A DNA stretch of 64,000 nt, from contig NC_037590.1 in NCBI RefSeq assembly GCF_003073045.1, forward strand, positions 27,740,449 through 27,804,448, written 5' to 3'. Below, piece after piece: positions 13,401 through 27,296 of the stretch. Numbering within the stretch: the stretch's first letter is position 1; every line of letters starts with the position of its first letter. The position numbers and the translations under genes are program-made. Below the pieces are notes generated by a model that saw only the letters and a list, made by a program, of their open reading frames with translations, ran no database searches and was not told where the DNA came from. Source of the DNA: Pomacea canaliculata. Lineage: Eukaryota; Mollusca; Gastropoda; Architaenioglossa; Ampullariidae.

Positions 13401-14588
13401 TTAATAATTTATCGTTTCTATCAACAAAACTTGTTCTGGTCGATCTTTGAGCCTTAGGTTCATGCTTTGCACTTTAGTGTTAGTATTATTCATGATTTAA
13501 AAAAAAACAATCCTTAGAATGCAATGCAATGTGCTGTTGCTGCTTTACCAGACGGTTACCCCGGTCGTGCAAACACCGAGGGACACGTCTTGTTTATCGA
13601 GCCTTTCGCGAGTGCGTCTGCCATCATTTGAGTGTGGGAAGCAGCCACCCAGACATTATCAGTGTTTGCGTCTTCCCCTTCAAGGGTTCAAGGTTTCAAT
13701 GCGTGAGAAAGTACATCAATTCTTCTTCTGACGTCATGCTTCAAAAGATGACATCAGAGATTGCAAAGGTCGTCTATTAGATTGATTGGGGCGTTGAGTG
13801 AAGGGCAGTGTCTACATGGCGGACCATTTTCTCACTTTCTTCAAATTGTCTTCTAAACAAAGAGAGATGAAGTCGCATACCATTGTGTTTTTATGTGTGG
13901 TCTGTGCATATATATATATAAACTAGCGATTTCATTAAAGAAAAAGTACAGGACTACCTTGGTACTTTAACTCCGTACTGGAAGATTTCAAGAGAATTCT
14001 GCTCGGCACATCATACTGAAACCTGCGTGAGACATCTCGCTGACCCGTGACGCTGTGGGTGAACAAAGGGGAAAGGTCAGTTTGTGGGACCATTTCTAGC
14101 AGTAAAGACCTGTCCTTGTGCTGTCTTCATCATCTCCTGGTTTTTTTTTCTATAGGATATATATATATACACACACACACGTACCATACGGTAATTATGG
14201 CACCCGAAAAAACTTTCTGGTGTATAAAATTTATCTATACTTCTCAGTTTTTTAAAAAGTATAGATGGTATATTATTTTCCCCTTTGAATACACAAATTA
14301 ATGATTTCCTAGCAAAACGATTAAGTGTAACACTTTGTCAGTACGTGTCTTCTTGCACTCAAAATAAAATCAATTTTTGTTAAGGAAAATTAAAATGTCA
14401 TTTACAGGTCATTACCAAATATATTAGAATGTCTCGAATAAATCCACAAACATTTGAGGAAGTTAACACTTTCTGATGAAAGTGGTTAGTTGGCAAAATT
14501 CTATGACGAATCTTTAATGAAAACCAGTTTGGTTGGTGGTCTTTTGGTGTCTCACGGCATTTGTTACAAAATGCATTTTTTTCGAAAC

Positions 14589-14705
14589 ACACACACAGAG
14601 AAATACAGACTAACGGACAAACACGCAGAGTAACAGACTAATAGAAAAACATTAGGAAAAAGACAGAAATACAGACTAACGAACAGACAGAGAATACCGA
14701 CTAAC
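14589..14705. repeat. Degenerate minisatellite
   Basis: Several imperfect copies of a unit built from AGAAATACAGACTAACGRACA, interspersed with AACAGACTAATAG. Confidence 0.65.
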
Positions 14706-17191
14706 TTACAAAGGAATTCTACCCGAATATAGAGTGATCTATCTACTCACCTGTCACCTACTGTGTATCATCGATCTCACATCAGCTCCACCCACACCTG
14801 TCTCTAACTCCAACTCTCATGTGCTGCCATTCGCTTCTATGTAGGCATCGTGTTTTCTGCTATAAATATTCTGCTTCTAATCTTAGAAACTTCCTGAACC
14901 TGCCAGTGAACGGTCACACAACTGTGGTCACGGCCTTGAGAGTAACTATTTTGAAATCTTTATTTTAGGAACATTTAAAGGTGGAAAGTTATTTTAGACT
15001 TCTATGTTACTAAAGTGAACAGACCAGTAAGTCATGTGCCAACACCCCATCACGCTTTCACTTGCTAACTAAGGGTGTTCGGGTAGCCCACCCTCTCCCG
15101 CTAATTCAGTTTGAGCTCCACCCTTGTTCAGTACCCAGGTGTGACCTCACGTCTTGTATTTTCTGTCGTGTGACAGGTAGCCTCTCACCTTCTACTCCAC
15201 CTTTATACCCTTTGTAGGTCTGTCACGTATCCTTTCAACTTTTGTCTGTTTTTTAAGGTTTCCTTATTTAGAATGTTATAAAAATAACAGTTTCTCAGCT
15301 TTTTCCGTATATAACAGTTTTATTTCCGAATCAGCGTATCTACATTAATAGCCAAACTTTAAATATAGTAGTCATGTTTGGGTAGGCTTCTACTACCTAA
15401 ATATTCTAGTTGGGTATTGCAGCAATCCACTCCTGTTTCTAGAAGGATTGGCGGTAAAGACATTGTGTATCAAACACTGTAACGGTCATCCCCTATTAAT
15501 AATGCATTCTCAGAAGAATTCGGTTAATGTTACTTTTTCGAACTCATTGACTTTTTCTATTTAGCTTCACATTGAAAAAAATCTTTCTATTTAAACTTCT
15601 TTTCGCTGTGAGAGGTCTAAGAAAAGTTTTGTTTCTTTTTTTATTTTGAATATTGTTCGGCGCATGCTAGAGCAACAGATGTACCAGAAGTTTAAGTGTT
15701 TATTAGTCTTTTATGAGAAGATGTTTAAGTCTCTGAAAGTTCCAGATCGATCAGAAAGATGATGCGAAGTTTACTCGTGTAAAAATAGAAATTCTTCATG
15801 GAAAGTGTCTTGTAACGCCGAACTAAAATGTATCAAAACATTCAGCAACCCGAGAAGTCTGAAGAGGATTCAGTTGACCACCCGGTGAGCAGAAACATCC
15901 TGGCACCAGACCTTTACAAGAGAACTAGTAGGAGGCTGGGGTGACATTAAGACTGGGAGAGCAAGTCTTATTTTCTGTCTGCTGTGAGATGTTATTTTCA
16001 GAGGCTAGTTTGTAATCAGAAGATACAGGGACTACAAACTACAAGCTTGTAGCCATGATTCTTGTAGGAAATGACGGCTGGGACAAGAATCTGTGACAGA
16101 ATGTCACTGAGAAATACATTTATCCCCCGAACAGCTGAAATTCTCTCCGATTGTCTCGGGCACCGAGAATCTGATTAACTGAACAGACTGCATAAGTTAA
16201 GAAAGGACAAGAAATATAGACATTAATAAGAGGGATGAACCGAAACATACAGAAGACATGTGGGAGAAAAAAAAAGGAGGCGGAAAATAGAAAAAGGGAG
16301 GAAAAGGAAGAAAGAAGAGAAACAGAGAATGAATGAGAACTGGTTGAACCATGAACTACCGGAGGCGATGTGACACATCAGTGTACCCACACGACGTGAC
16401 ATTTCCCTGCTGGTGTAGTGCGCATGACAGCCGAGTGTGAGATCTCACTTGTCCTGCGAGTGTGGTCACGTGCTCACCAAGAGACAACCCCAGAGGTAGC
16501 TCACCTCACGATACCCGGGGTAGTGAGTGACCACCCTGCCTACAGGATCCCCGGCATTTTGTCCCTGAAGTCGGCCTCAATAAACAAACCCTCATCCCAC
16601 CTGCTGAATTCAGCTCGAGGCTAAAGATGACCTGTGCAGAAATGTCAGAGCAAAGGTCAGCCCGTGAGCTGCACTCAGCTGGGCAGCCTGTCCCAGATAC
16701 AGACCATCCAGCTGTCTTTCAGGAAATTGCTCCAAGCAAGAAATCTTTCTTCAAAAGAAAACACGACTCTCACGAGTACCGGGGACAAATGAGCTGTCAG
16801 CTGTCAGCTGTCCTTGCTTTGAAATAATTAAATGTAGCATATTGTCGATTGAATTTTCTTCTTTCTGGTTGGCCATAAAAGTCATCTTTCAACAACGAGA
16901 AGGAAGTTCAACGACTCCAAAAAGAATGTATTGGGAGCTCAGGAAAAAACACTTTTTTTTACGGAGAATAACTAACACGAATAAAGGAACAACTACAAAA
17001 CTAAGGTAAAATAACAGAAAAAGACCAGTTTATTTGTAAATTTATTCAGTTTATGTATACTGCATGACCATATGTCCAAAGCTTTACATATATCAGATGC
17101 CCTTAATGTTTGTCTTAAGTGACTTCAGTAAAGTATCTGCATTTTATTTATCAAAGGTACTAAACTATTTTAAAAATAAAAACAAACAATC

Positions 17192-17216
17192 AAAAAAAAA
17201 AAAAAAAAAAAAAAAA
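17192..17216. repeat. Homopolymer A25
   Basis: Run of 25 A following an A/T-rich lead, possibly an old retroelement tail. Confidence 0.9.
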
Positions 17217-18108
17217 GCAACAACGGCAACCTAAGAGAGACACTAATCGGAAATTGCAGAGAAATGTTTATCGCCATCGTAAGGGTTGGGGCTATACAGA
17301 GATGGAGAAAAACATCCGGACTTGCACTAAGTTTGCGGGGCTTAACTCCATTTAGCTAAATCAGCTTAACTGACTGCCATTGTCAACAGGTCCTCGGGAA
17401 AGTGCAGTGAGGCTAAAGGTCTTTTCATCTCTCTACACTCTAAAAATTAACGATGATACTAGAAAATACTTCCTTACTATTAGGGGCAGCCAGGTGACAG
17501 GGAGATGTCGCAAGAACTATGTATTCTGCTGGATTTTGTTTGTAAACACTAGACAGTGCAGGACACTATTCTGTTTGTAAACACTAGACATTACAAGAAA
17601 CCTGAAGCATGACCTATACGTCTGCTCAACTTTTATTATGTCGAGTAGTAGAAATGTTTACCAAGGGACTGGTTTGACTAAACTCGAGGGTGAGAGGAAG
17701 AGGTTAATCTGCCAGAGAATGGCCTACAAGTCTATTCGAATAGTCCATAGTCCACCTTATCTATTGTGGTTGAACTATGGCTACATACAGCACGATGTTA
17801 TTTCCGACACGAGAATTACAGAGAAATAATAGAATTCATTTCAATTCCATTCAGTTCACTTAAACTGAATTTAATTCATCTTTATTGTCTTTCAATAATT
17901 AAAGGGAGATGTGACTTTCTAGAGGTCTCCGTCGTAGGTGGTGATGATAATAATAGTAGTAGTAGGGATGAAAATAAACAAGAAACCAACCTGATAATCA
18001 AACCTACTCGATCTTACCTACAAAACTACGTTCAGCACATTCCTACGAAAACATACCCGAACTTAAAATATTAGTCTCGTGACAGATAGGTTGTGACGAT
18101 ACACAGAT

Positions 18109-18204
18109 ATTGTGACAGGATACAGACTGAGTTGTATACATTGTAACAGGATACAGACAGAGTTGTATACATTGTAACAGGATACAGACTGATAAGCTGT
18201 ATAC
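18109..18204. repeat. 31-bp tandem repeat, three copies
   Basis: The unit begins ATTGTRACAGGATACAGAC and ends GAGTTGTATAC. Two full copies are near identical; the third has an altered end (GATAAGCTGTATAC). A weaker partial copy may precede them at about 18089. Confidence 0.85.
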
Positions 18205-19609
18205 GTTGGTATTTAGAATAATAATGCTTTATTACTGCTCCAATGTGGACCACTAAGTCCAATCGGCTATTTGTTTGTTTGTTTCAGAGATCGTCTCTAT
18301 CTCTCTCTCTCTCACACAGAGTGGGGGACAGAGAGAGAGAGGAATACCAGACCAGTCGTAGACAATTACTCATCTAAGCACCTCATCGACCTCACAGCCC
18401 ACGTTTGCATGTTTGCCCACGTAGGCACGATGAGCCCGTGGGCCAGTGACATTGTTTGAGCGACATATTGACATCACTGTGAGACCCACACCTTGCCATC
18501 TCAACTGGTGACATCACCAGACTACCCACACTCACTGTACTTACAGTCATCGCCGCTGATGTTTGAAATGTGCTTTAATGTCCTCTTATCAGCTCATCTG
18601 TAGCATTCTGTTTCAGTATGATCTATACAAGTTACAACACGAACATTATTTTTGTCAAATGGGTCATTAGAACTTATTCGTGTCGTAATCCCCTCCCCCA
18701 AAGAAATGATTACCTGTGTGAAAGGCCATGTATGCAATACCTGGACAGAAAATGTTGACAGAGGAAAGGAGGGAAAGAAAGAAAGAATAAGAGTGGAAAT
18801 AACCTCTCACTGAAAAAATCTCACCTGAACTGTGTCGACATCTTACAGTTAGGGCAACAGGGAGGCTAGCACCATCCCGCACTTTCTGCGTTTGTATGTT
18901 TTTAGACATCAACTCCGATTTCAGTCACACTGATTTATTTCTAAGACACTGCACTGTAGTTTGTAGCAATATTGTATTTTAAGAAAATATTTCTTTTTAT
19001 GTTTGTACACATATCAAGCATCTACAAGATGAACAAGGAAGGGGATACTTAAATAGTTTCTATACTTGTGTGTATATACTTATGTGTGTGTGTGTCTCAG
19101 TTTTGAATTTGTCTTACTGTGAAAGTCTCCCTTTGCCCTCTCTCTTTCTTTCTCTCTCTCTGCGCTGACTGTTTCTTTCTACTGAATATATCTTATTGTG
19201 ACAATCAGAAACTTCTGGCAGTTAACTCTAGCACATCTCCAAAAATGGTAAAATGTGAACAACACAATGTCGGCGTCATCGCTGAAGCCTGTTTCTTGTG
19301 TTTTTATCTTTGTGAATTGACTTTGCTTGTAGAGTGCCATTTGTCAGGAACATTCCTCCATTCCAGTCTGTCGCGGTCGATGACCTTGATAATTAATCGT
19401 TATCCCCGGAAGCAGGCGAATGACATCCACCTCGTTGGTTTTTTTTTTTTTCTTCATCTCAATGCTTGTAATCGTCCAATCGTACTGAAGAATCGAACCA
19501 CGTGAACCAGATACTTGTTGTCAAGGCTTACGTTTGCACCTTACAGCTGAAGGTTTTTTTTTCTCTCCTTGTAAGAACTCCAACGGCGTTCTTGCCGTGA
19601 TGTCGCCAT

Positions 19610-19837
19610 CTACAACCGCTTAAACAATTCGATCCTAAATTTCTTTGGAAGGCAACCCGCTGGCATTAAGGCGTGTCCCGGTCTGTCAGCCAGTGCGACA
19701 TTCACGCCGAGCGTTGACAACGTGGTGCACGCGCCTAGCGACGTAGTCAGGTCAAGGTCCATTACGTCCACGTACTCATCTGATTCACGGCGCGTGCTCT
19801 TGTCATTCAGCGCAGCGTAGAGCGGATTGTTTATGCA
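19610..19837 (-). CDS. Probable terminal exon of a tyrosine-motif receptor tail
   Basis: Minus-strand segment of 75 codons plus TAG, much richer in GC and CpG than its surroundings, beginning after a CTCCTGTCGTCTTTCGAG acceptor-like site. It has no start codon, as expected of a last exon. The encoded tail begins with NNPLYAALND and continues with RRESDEYVDVMD. This gives an NPxY motif (PTB-domain adaptor binding) and YAAL-x11-YVDV, an ITAM-like pair. NPxY plus paired YxxL motifs is known from CED-1/Draper/MEGF10 engulfment receptors; that link is inference only. The rest is unremarkable. Upstream exons would lie at higher coordinates; the signal-peptide exon at 32164 is on the same strand, but joining them is speculation. 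The alternative is a chance open frame in a CpG-rich patch. Confidence 0.42.
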   Translation of the reverse strand, partial: CINNPLYAALNDKSTRRESDEYVDVMDLDLTTSLGACTTLSTLGVNVALADRPGHALMPAGCLPKKFRIELFKRL

Positions 19838-22800
19838 CTCGAAAGACGACAGGAGATTTCATCTTCCAGATTTTTAAAAAATTTACAATCCTTTTATGAA
19901 AATTCCTTCAATTTTCTTGCACGCGAACCCGCAATGGGGATTTGTGATCTGTCTAGAAATTCAGCTCTGGATTGTACAGGGAGTACTCAGCGGCATTTTA
20001 ATGAGGTTTGAGATTATTTGAGCTATGTTTGACCTTTCCTTCCTGGACACTTATCATTTTTTTTTTTTCCATCTGGCTTTCATAAAATTAAGCTTGAGTG
20101 AGAGCATAACCACGCGAAAACAGATCCCTTCGTCAACTAGATGGTAGAAGATGGCTTGCCCAGAGAAAAACGTTAATTATACCTCCACAAATAAAAAGAA
20201 CACGCAATCTCTCTCTCACACACATACGCACGCATGCACATGCACACGCGCGTGCACAAACCAGAACTGTACATGGATACTGTGTAGGTCTACGTTGTCG
20301 AGGGCAGAACCAATGGCAGAAAATAAAATACTCGACCGACATGTTCTTCTTTACACTGAGCAGTCCGAAGTGCAGCAAGTCAGATCGATAGTTAAGACAA
20401 CAACAATCCAAGTAAACACTTTGAAAGACAACTTACCAATAATTATTGCCCACAGCTGACAATCAGCTTACTTCGCTGACTAAATACTGACATCAGCGTG
20501 TTTAAACCTTTCGAGTGACTCTGAAAATGGCAGCTAGCATCAACGGTGAATATCCTCTCCTTTCTGAGCTTAAAGTCTCAATACAGAAATCGTGTGGACG
20601 CAGAGGCTGAGCTGCGAATAGCAGTGGTACGAACATCGCACACAGGTTCGCTTCTCTATGCAACAGCAAACAGGCTCAACCTTCTCATTAATCAAAGTGA
20701 GTGTCCAATAAATAATATTTATTAGCACCGCAGAATTTGCTTTAGTAAAATTTCATTAACAGTTATACTTCTTGCAGATACGAAATGCTAACACCGTCTC
20801 AAGCTTCATCCAGGTGTTAAAAATCCTGGGGACTGCACTTGTTTTGATGGAAGAAAAAAAAAAAAACAGATAAGAGAACTGTGGTTGGCTTGTCGCGGCA
20901 TGACATCCATTTGAAAACAATGAAGTCCAGCAGACTTGTAACTTGCCAACATCGAGCAGAGAGGGTGCTGAGAACACACACAGTTGATGATTTGGGTGAG
21001 AACTGGCAGAAAGCAGGTTGATGTTCTGATTTTGGCGATGATTTCGCTGACGCAGTTTACAATCTGATTAGCATGTCGACGCACCCGCAAAAAAGATTAT
21101 CAGTGATCAACAAGTCCAACAATGATCAACAAGCTGCTGCCGTGAATAATACTGTTCACACTCTGGTCACTGGTCTGATAGTGTGTGTGTGTGTGAGACT
21201 GTAGCCTGGTCTGATAGTGTGTGTGTGTCGGTAGTGAGAGAGTAAAGGAACGAGAGAGAGAACGAAGTAATTTCTTCTTCTCGAGAACACTTGAACAACC
21301 TTCACATAATTAGGATTCATAGTTTTGCATTGATTTGTTTTAAACGGTTGGCGTCATACCTACCCATCCTCTGTGCACACTACACACATACCTGCCCATC
21401 CTCTCTGTGCACATTACACAAGTTCCGGGTGCGTACTCGAACTCCGGAAATTGCTGACTCGCTGGCTGATGGCTGCCAGAGGAAACGATTGATCTTTCGA
21501 TTATAACCACCGAGACTAAACAGACGTTAGTGCACGGGCTGCAAGCAGACATTTCTTCCTTCTTTTGTCTGGTGTGTGTTTTTTTTTCATTCTGTGAAAT
21601 GAATCGCTAAGGAAACAGTTTTCCTTTATTGATTGCTTCGGTTAGTAAGTCAGGGTTTATCTTACAACATTCACCGACTGATCTGGGGTTAACATCAAAC
21701 TGTCGAATATGCCACCAAGGCATGGCAAATAGGTCTATGGCAATTGTCTGATAACTTGTTAAACCATTTTGACATATCTGGCAAGTTAAGAAGGTCTCTA
21801 AGGGTGTTGATATATACGAGCTACATAAACAGTGACTATAAACAAATGGATATTCCCATGTTTGATTTAACCATAATGTGCAAAATACATGCATTTTTAT
21901 ATTATATTCGACAGCTGTACAGCATTCTGTTGTTAATACTAGGTAGCCCAAGCTGATTTTTAAATCATTACAAGAAAATAACAAAAGAATTAGATTTTTT
22001 GATCCTGATTTCAAGATACCAAGAATACTTTCTCTAGCTCAATAGTTTTCAGGTTATTAATGTTTTAATATATAATTTTTATACAACTTTATGTTGGAAA
22101 TCTAAAATGAGTAAAAGGTGAGTTTGAAAGGTCAGTACAACAATGTTTAAGTACGTAACACTTATAAATCATTATCTACGTCATACAATGAACTGCTCTG
22201 ATTTCTTCATAGAGTCAGGTACTCAACATTTTTGTAATATCACTTGTAATTTGGTCTTTTAAGCAAATGTCACTGCTCTCTCTGAACTTTAACACTTATT
22301 GACACAAAACCAAAAAGTGTTTAAAGTGATGTACTCGTAACACTCATTCTAACTGGATTTACCTTGTGAAGCTCGTTATCAGAAAATATATTTATTTTGG
22401 TCCACGTTTCCCATCTCACATCCAAATTCTTTTAAGCTATCAGTAATGACTCTAACATTTAAAACCTGCGCTGTTCTGCCATTATTTTTAACTAGTAGAA
22501 TATCAAAGTTCTGTCCTATTCTGCCATCATCGGTAATTAATTAGCAGAATGTCAAAGTCCTGGCGATACATGAAACATGACTACTTTCACCTTCATCGTT
22601 TTTGCATGGCCACCAGAAGTCATTTCTCTCATGACCTTTCAAAAAAATGGACAACTGCGGAATTTGGCAATGGAATGTTTCCAGCCTGTTTCCATTGTAG
22701 TAGTTGTATTGTTGGTCGTAGTAGACGCCTGGATGCTGGGCTAACCTGCTGAAGATGAACAGGCAGGACCGAGAGGACTCTGTCTCAAGAACTTATTGGA

Positions 22801-22956
22801 CTTCAGTGGAACGGACGTGTAGGTAATCTACAGATGGACTGCAGTCCCAGGTGACCCCAAGGCTCCCTTCTGGTTCAAGATACGTTTGTAATGACGGGTC
22901 TGACCCAACAGAGCCGACAGTGGTACATGAAATGTTTTTAGAAAGAATCTTCTGAA
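19838..22956. other. No supported gene
   Basis: AT-rich with CA/GT tracts (20217-20257; duplicated GT block 21171-21228) and T-runs. Long minus-strand frames at 20756-21090 and 21607-22014 have chance-like composition and no motif. Confidence 0.45.
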
Positions 22957-23193
22957 TCAACCTTCTGCACTCAGTTCTTTTTCTCCTTTACAACTGTACA
23001 ACTGCCAGCAAGTCTTGAATTCTTCAATTGCTGTTTGCAGTTTTTCCTTCTCTCGCATCTTCATCTGCAGACATTTCTCGTGTTTCCTTGTCTGGTGTAA
23101 TTGTTTCTTAACTTCTAACCGAGATATAGTGTTTTCTGCTGACATGGTGTTAAGCAACGACATGTCACTTCTCCTGTTTCCTGTGGATTGCAT
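22957..23193 (-). CDS. Small coiled-coil-like reading frame, unknown
   Basis: A 78-codon minus-strand frame from ATG at 23193 to TGA at 22957. The middle (residues about 22-65) is strongly helical and charged, with hydrophobic residues at roughly heptad spacing (ISRLEVKKQL, MREKEKLQTAIEEF). No family is recognised. An in-frame stop lies about nine codons upstream, so it would be a first or single exon. The reverse strand is also open, so chance cannot be excluded. Confidence 0.25.
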   Translation of the reverse strand: MQSTGNRRSDMSLLNTMSAENTISRLEVKKQLHQTRKHEKCLQMKMREKEKLQTAIEEFKTCWQLYSCKGEKELSAEG

Positions 23194-26100
23194 GCAATAC
23201 CTGGATTTTTCCAGGTTTCACAACTTTTCTTAGCAAGCCATTCAGCAGTTGTAGTCGTGCGCAGCATAAGATTGAAAGACTCGTGAGGATAAGAAACATA
23301 ACTTCCATATATTAAGTATATCTACCTAATGATCTGTTCTCCTAGCTTATTGGTAAGAGGGCGGTGCTGCAGCGTGCTGCTGTCGGTTTTTTTCACATGC
23401 ATGTCACAATGTTTAAAACGCAATAACAGAAATGTATGAAGTGTTGGAAAGTGAGAGAAGTTTTCACGAAACTACTTCACAATGACAAACTACTGTTATA
23501 TTATATATATATGCGTTTATCCTCGCGCGTGTGTGTGTGAGAGAGAGCTCATACTTCTGAGTGGAATGACGAGAGAACAAATTCGTGAGTCTGAAGATGG
23601 AGACGACTATAAATACTACTTTAGTCGTGACCAAGCATGAGAAATGTTGTTTATTAAAGCAGAAGAGACGACAACGCCCATGTTTCTGTGCACCTGACCC
23701 ACTCAATACAATTAAAAAAGTAAGAATGATCGTGCAGCGTCTCCGAGCCTTCCAGACTCCTGCAAATCGTGAAGTGTTTTTGCGACAAACTCAAGATCTC
23801 TCCAAGGTGAAGACTGGTTGACAGACGTGTCTCCTATGTCTCCTGTTCCTCGACAGAAGATGTCGGGGCTGCAGAAGACTCGGCGTGCGTCAGTCTGTTG
23901 GTTCCGCGCGCCGCCATTATTGCCGTGCACTCGCCAGTGTCCTCGTGTGGTCGTGCCAGTGTCCCCAGACCTTGGTCCTCCACTCACTTCTTGTCTGGAA
24001 TGATTACATTGCCTGGGTGACCCGCAGTTTCCTCTTTTTTGTATTCAGCCAAGCTCACCAGACAGTGTTGATATTCAATCAGACACAGAGAACTGCCCAT
24101 GCGAGCCGTGCGTGCATGCGAGTGCGTGTTGGTGTGCACGCAGGCGCGTGCTTATGTCACAATGCATGTGTGAAGAAGGAGGAGGATGGAGACAGGAAAG
24201 TAGAGTCTGCGATACAGTCGATAACCCAATCAATAGTCTGTTTGAGAACTGGAAACAGTTTCGTAGATACAATCTCAGGGCAGTAATTGCTTGTTGATGA
24301 TGCGGAAAACAGAGGCAACTCACGTGTATGTGCCTAATGAACGGGTCGGAGGTAGAATCTCACGACAAAGCACTCATCACTGTTTGCGCAAACCAAAATT
24401 ACACGTGTTAGGAAAACAATAAGACGACAGTCTGCTCTATTTTTAGATCTTCTTCAATTGCTTTTAATAAAGCTGATTGTAAGACATTTCTAATGTTTGA
24501 AGAGTGCTTGATGTGAAATGACTGGCAAGGAAAGAAGGATGTTTGTGAGCCGTGCATCTCCTGATGACCGTTGCGTCACTTGTGAGGTGACAGTAAACAG
24601 GAAGTATTATTTTGGGCTGGAGCAGGAGGCAGGCAGGCAGAAAATGAATCCCGATCTCAAAGCTGTAGTGTACTTTTATTTTTTTCAAGGACGGGTCTCC
24701 ATCTGCTATGCACAGCCCGCATGGTACCCGAATGTTCCAAGCGAATGCGACAAAAACATCAATTTAACATGGCCGGGTGATGCGAACTGCCGGCCTTCTT
24801 CCTGTAGGCAACACACCGTGTTTGTAAATATATATATCTGGCTTTCCCCTCCATTCTCTCTCTTAGTGTTTTACAGAGTAAGTTATTTATTCATTTGGTT
24901 AGTAAGTCACTAGGCCAACTGCCGCCGCCCACCCGAGATTCCAAATACAGTCCAGCGAGTAAAGATGTTATGAGGGACATCCACAAGTGAAGATGCAAGA
25001 AAGACCAGGTAAGGAGGCAAAAAATGCTGTCCTTCATAAATGAACAATTGGAAAACACAACTCAGAGAAATTATACGGAACAAGAAAGAGCACGAAAGAG
25101 GTTGTACAAAGAGATAGAAACAGAAAAAAACAACAACTGATGCCTGTTTGGTATCTGGTACCAGCAGAAAAAAACCCGATGTATGTCTATCAGCAGGAAA
25201 AAGCTGTCTTTCGCAGATTTAGCAGGAAAAACTGGGTGTTGTCTTATATCAGCACAAAAAATTATGTATATTTGATATCAGCAGGATACACCTTGCTACA
25301 GACAAGCTGCGTGGAAGAAGAAAATGAAGTTGGAAGCAACAGTAACGCCGCAAAAGGTCCTCGATGAAACACGTGAGCTTAAAGCGAAGCCTTACAACAG
25401 ATGATGCGACTAAAAACATCTGTTGATCCTGAAGTACGCAGTTAGACCTGGGAGTGCCATGCTTGATATCTTTTTGTAGAAAGATGGGTGAGCAAAGTTC
25501 ACTAACAATTGACAAGGTAGAAACACTTTAGGTGTCGATCCCTCAGACAGTACTTCTGATTCTGCAAGATACTTCTTAGAGAGGCGGGATCTGAAGGCTT
25601 CGAAAGTAGACAGTCTGAAGAGAGGAAGGAAGAGGATTCAAATCAGTGGAACCAGAGAAGGAAAAGGAGCTTCTGCCACTTTCTGTCGTCTGACGCGGGA
25701 CACAGTGAGGAGGGCGACACAGCGTTGAGACCTATTCGGGTGGCAGAGCGCCAGTAGCTGATTAACACTGATTTGATATTGTTTTGTCTAGACAGCTATC
25801 GGTGTATTTTCTAGATAGTGATCAGTCTCTTAATTAGTAATCGAAGTGTTCCTCACACATTTATCAATGTATCGTCCAGACAGTTATCAAAACCTAGACG
25901 GTGTATGATTTAGACATTCATGTGTAACAATGATATAAAAACGGCACAATGTGTAATACTACAGTATCTTCACGTCCCATCACAATAATTTACAAATAAA
26001 GTTAAAATATTTTGTTTTCACCAAGTTGGTATCAGATAAGCCTTTCCCTTATCTCCCCCTCCCCCAAAAAATACCAAACCAAAACAACAACTACGACAAT

Positions 26101-27224
26101 AACACACAGAGGTCAAAGAGAGAGAGAGGTGGGAAAGAGAGAGAGACAAAGAAAAAAGAAAGAGCTAGACTGACAGATTATAACTACCTTGAACACGACA
26201 ACAACATTCACGACAAATGGCTTGCTAAAGTGCGAGGACTTGTAAGCTACACTGTAAGCTTTCCCTAATCAGATTTATTGTGGCCGACGCTACGCATTTC
26301 CGGTGAAGCGAGTGCCTTCTCTTGTTGACAAGAAGACTTCCTGAAGCAAAAGCTATTATCGTAATCGTGTTGAGACTTGCTTGTGAAAGGTGACCTGCGG
26401 AGTGAAAAATTTCAGTTTCTGTGAGAAGAATTCTCAGATGACTGTCACCTAATAGCATTAGGAACACTGTTGTCTCCTGTTGTCACCCATACCTAACAAA
26501 CTCTTTTCGTCTCTTTCTGTCATGCACCATTGAACGCAAAGTGTACGTGTCGATGAACTTCATCTGACGTCTCTGCGTGAAGCTATTATGTTGTTGTGGC
26601 GACCTTATTGTACGTAATACGAGATTAGAGGAGAGGCACAAACTGTTGGCCGAGCTTGAGGAGGTCCATGGAGTTATATGTAATATGTAATGGAGTTATA
26701 TGTAACTCTGTGAGCTATGGAATATAGGTTTCTGAAATTTTTCCTTAGGTCAGGAAGAAAAAAAATACAAACAAAAGATTGCTGTCTATCTGCGAAGACT
26801 AACGCTTAGTCTCTTGCGAAGTTCTCCGCTGTTAAAGTCTCGGCGAGCCTAAACAAAGAATGTGAATAAACCGGAAGCTTTGCCTCGTTTTAGTAGTTAA
26901 CTGAAAAAAAAAATCGTCTGCCAGCAGTCCAGTAATAGAAGTTCGTGAGTTGACAGTGGTATACAAGCTCAAGCTGTAGTGTTTCCAGTTTATTGGCATT
27001 CAGTGGAGATCGAGGTCTACTGCTGGCTTTAAGAAAACTGCTAAATGGTTTGCCGAGACCTGGCAAGCTACAAATTCGCGAAAGGCTGAACTGGCTTTGG
27101 TAAACAGCCTGCAGTCTAAAGACTTAGGTCTGTAGAATCAGCAGTGTAAGGCTAAAAACAGCAAAGCATCAGACAGCGGCAGAGCTTCTTTTTCTTTCTT
27201 ACTCTCCCTCTGTGAGACAGCCAT
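23194..27224. other. No supported gene
   Basis: Contains overlapping open frames on both strands at 23585-24300 and a 131-codon plus frame at 24518-24913, none with motifs or clear splice context. Near 26670-26710 a short GGAGTTATATGTAA duplication is visible. Confidence 0.4.
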
Positions 27225-27296
27225 TCCCAAGTGGTCTAGTGGTTAGGATTTCGCGCTCTCACCGCGACGGCCGGGGTTCGATTCCCCGCTTGGGAA
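27225..27296 (+). tRNA. tRNA-Glu (anticodon CTC)
   Basis: Intact 72-nt cloverleaf. Acceptor stem TCCCAAG/CTTGGGA pairs over 7 bp with discriminator A at 27296. The D arm is GTCTAGTGGTTAGGAT. The anticodon stem TCGCG/CGCGA encloses loop CTCTCAC with anticodon CTC at 27258-27260. The T stem CGGGG/CCCCG encloses TTCGATT. The B box (GGTTCGATTCC) and A-box region are canonical, and a short T-run (TTTTT, from 27302) follows as pol III terminator. No intron. It decodes GAG. Confidence 0.97.

Larger units (their letters stand above)
10404..19609. other. Gene-poor stretch
   Basis: Sequence upstream of the chitinase start. No supported exon: open frames are short, AT-rich and lack splice context. It contains TA-rich runs (13331, 13910, 14158), a degenerate minisatellite (14589-14705), an A25 run (17192-17216), a 31-bp tandem repeat (18109-18204) and a purine/pyrimidine-rich patch near 18295-18345. 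A somewhat GC-richer patch at 16380-16820 is open in more than one frame but has no recognisable product. Confidence 0.5.

Noticed and set aside
23585-24323. Overlapping frames on both strands
   Set aside because: Mutually exclusive, none with a motif or consistent splice sites.
24518-24913. 131-codon plus-strand frame
   Set aside because: Mixed composition, no motif; the hydrophobic C-terminal end is pyrimidine-rich chance sequence.
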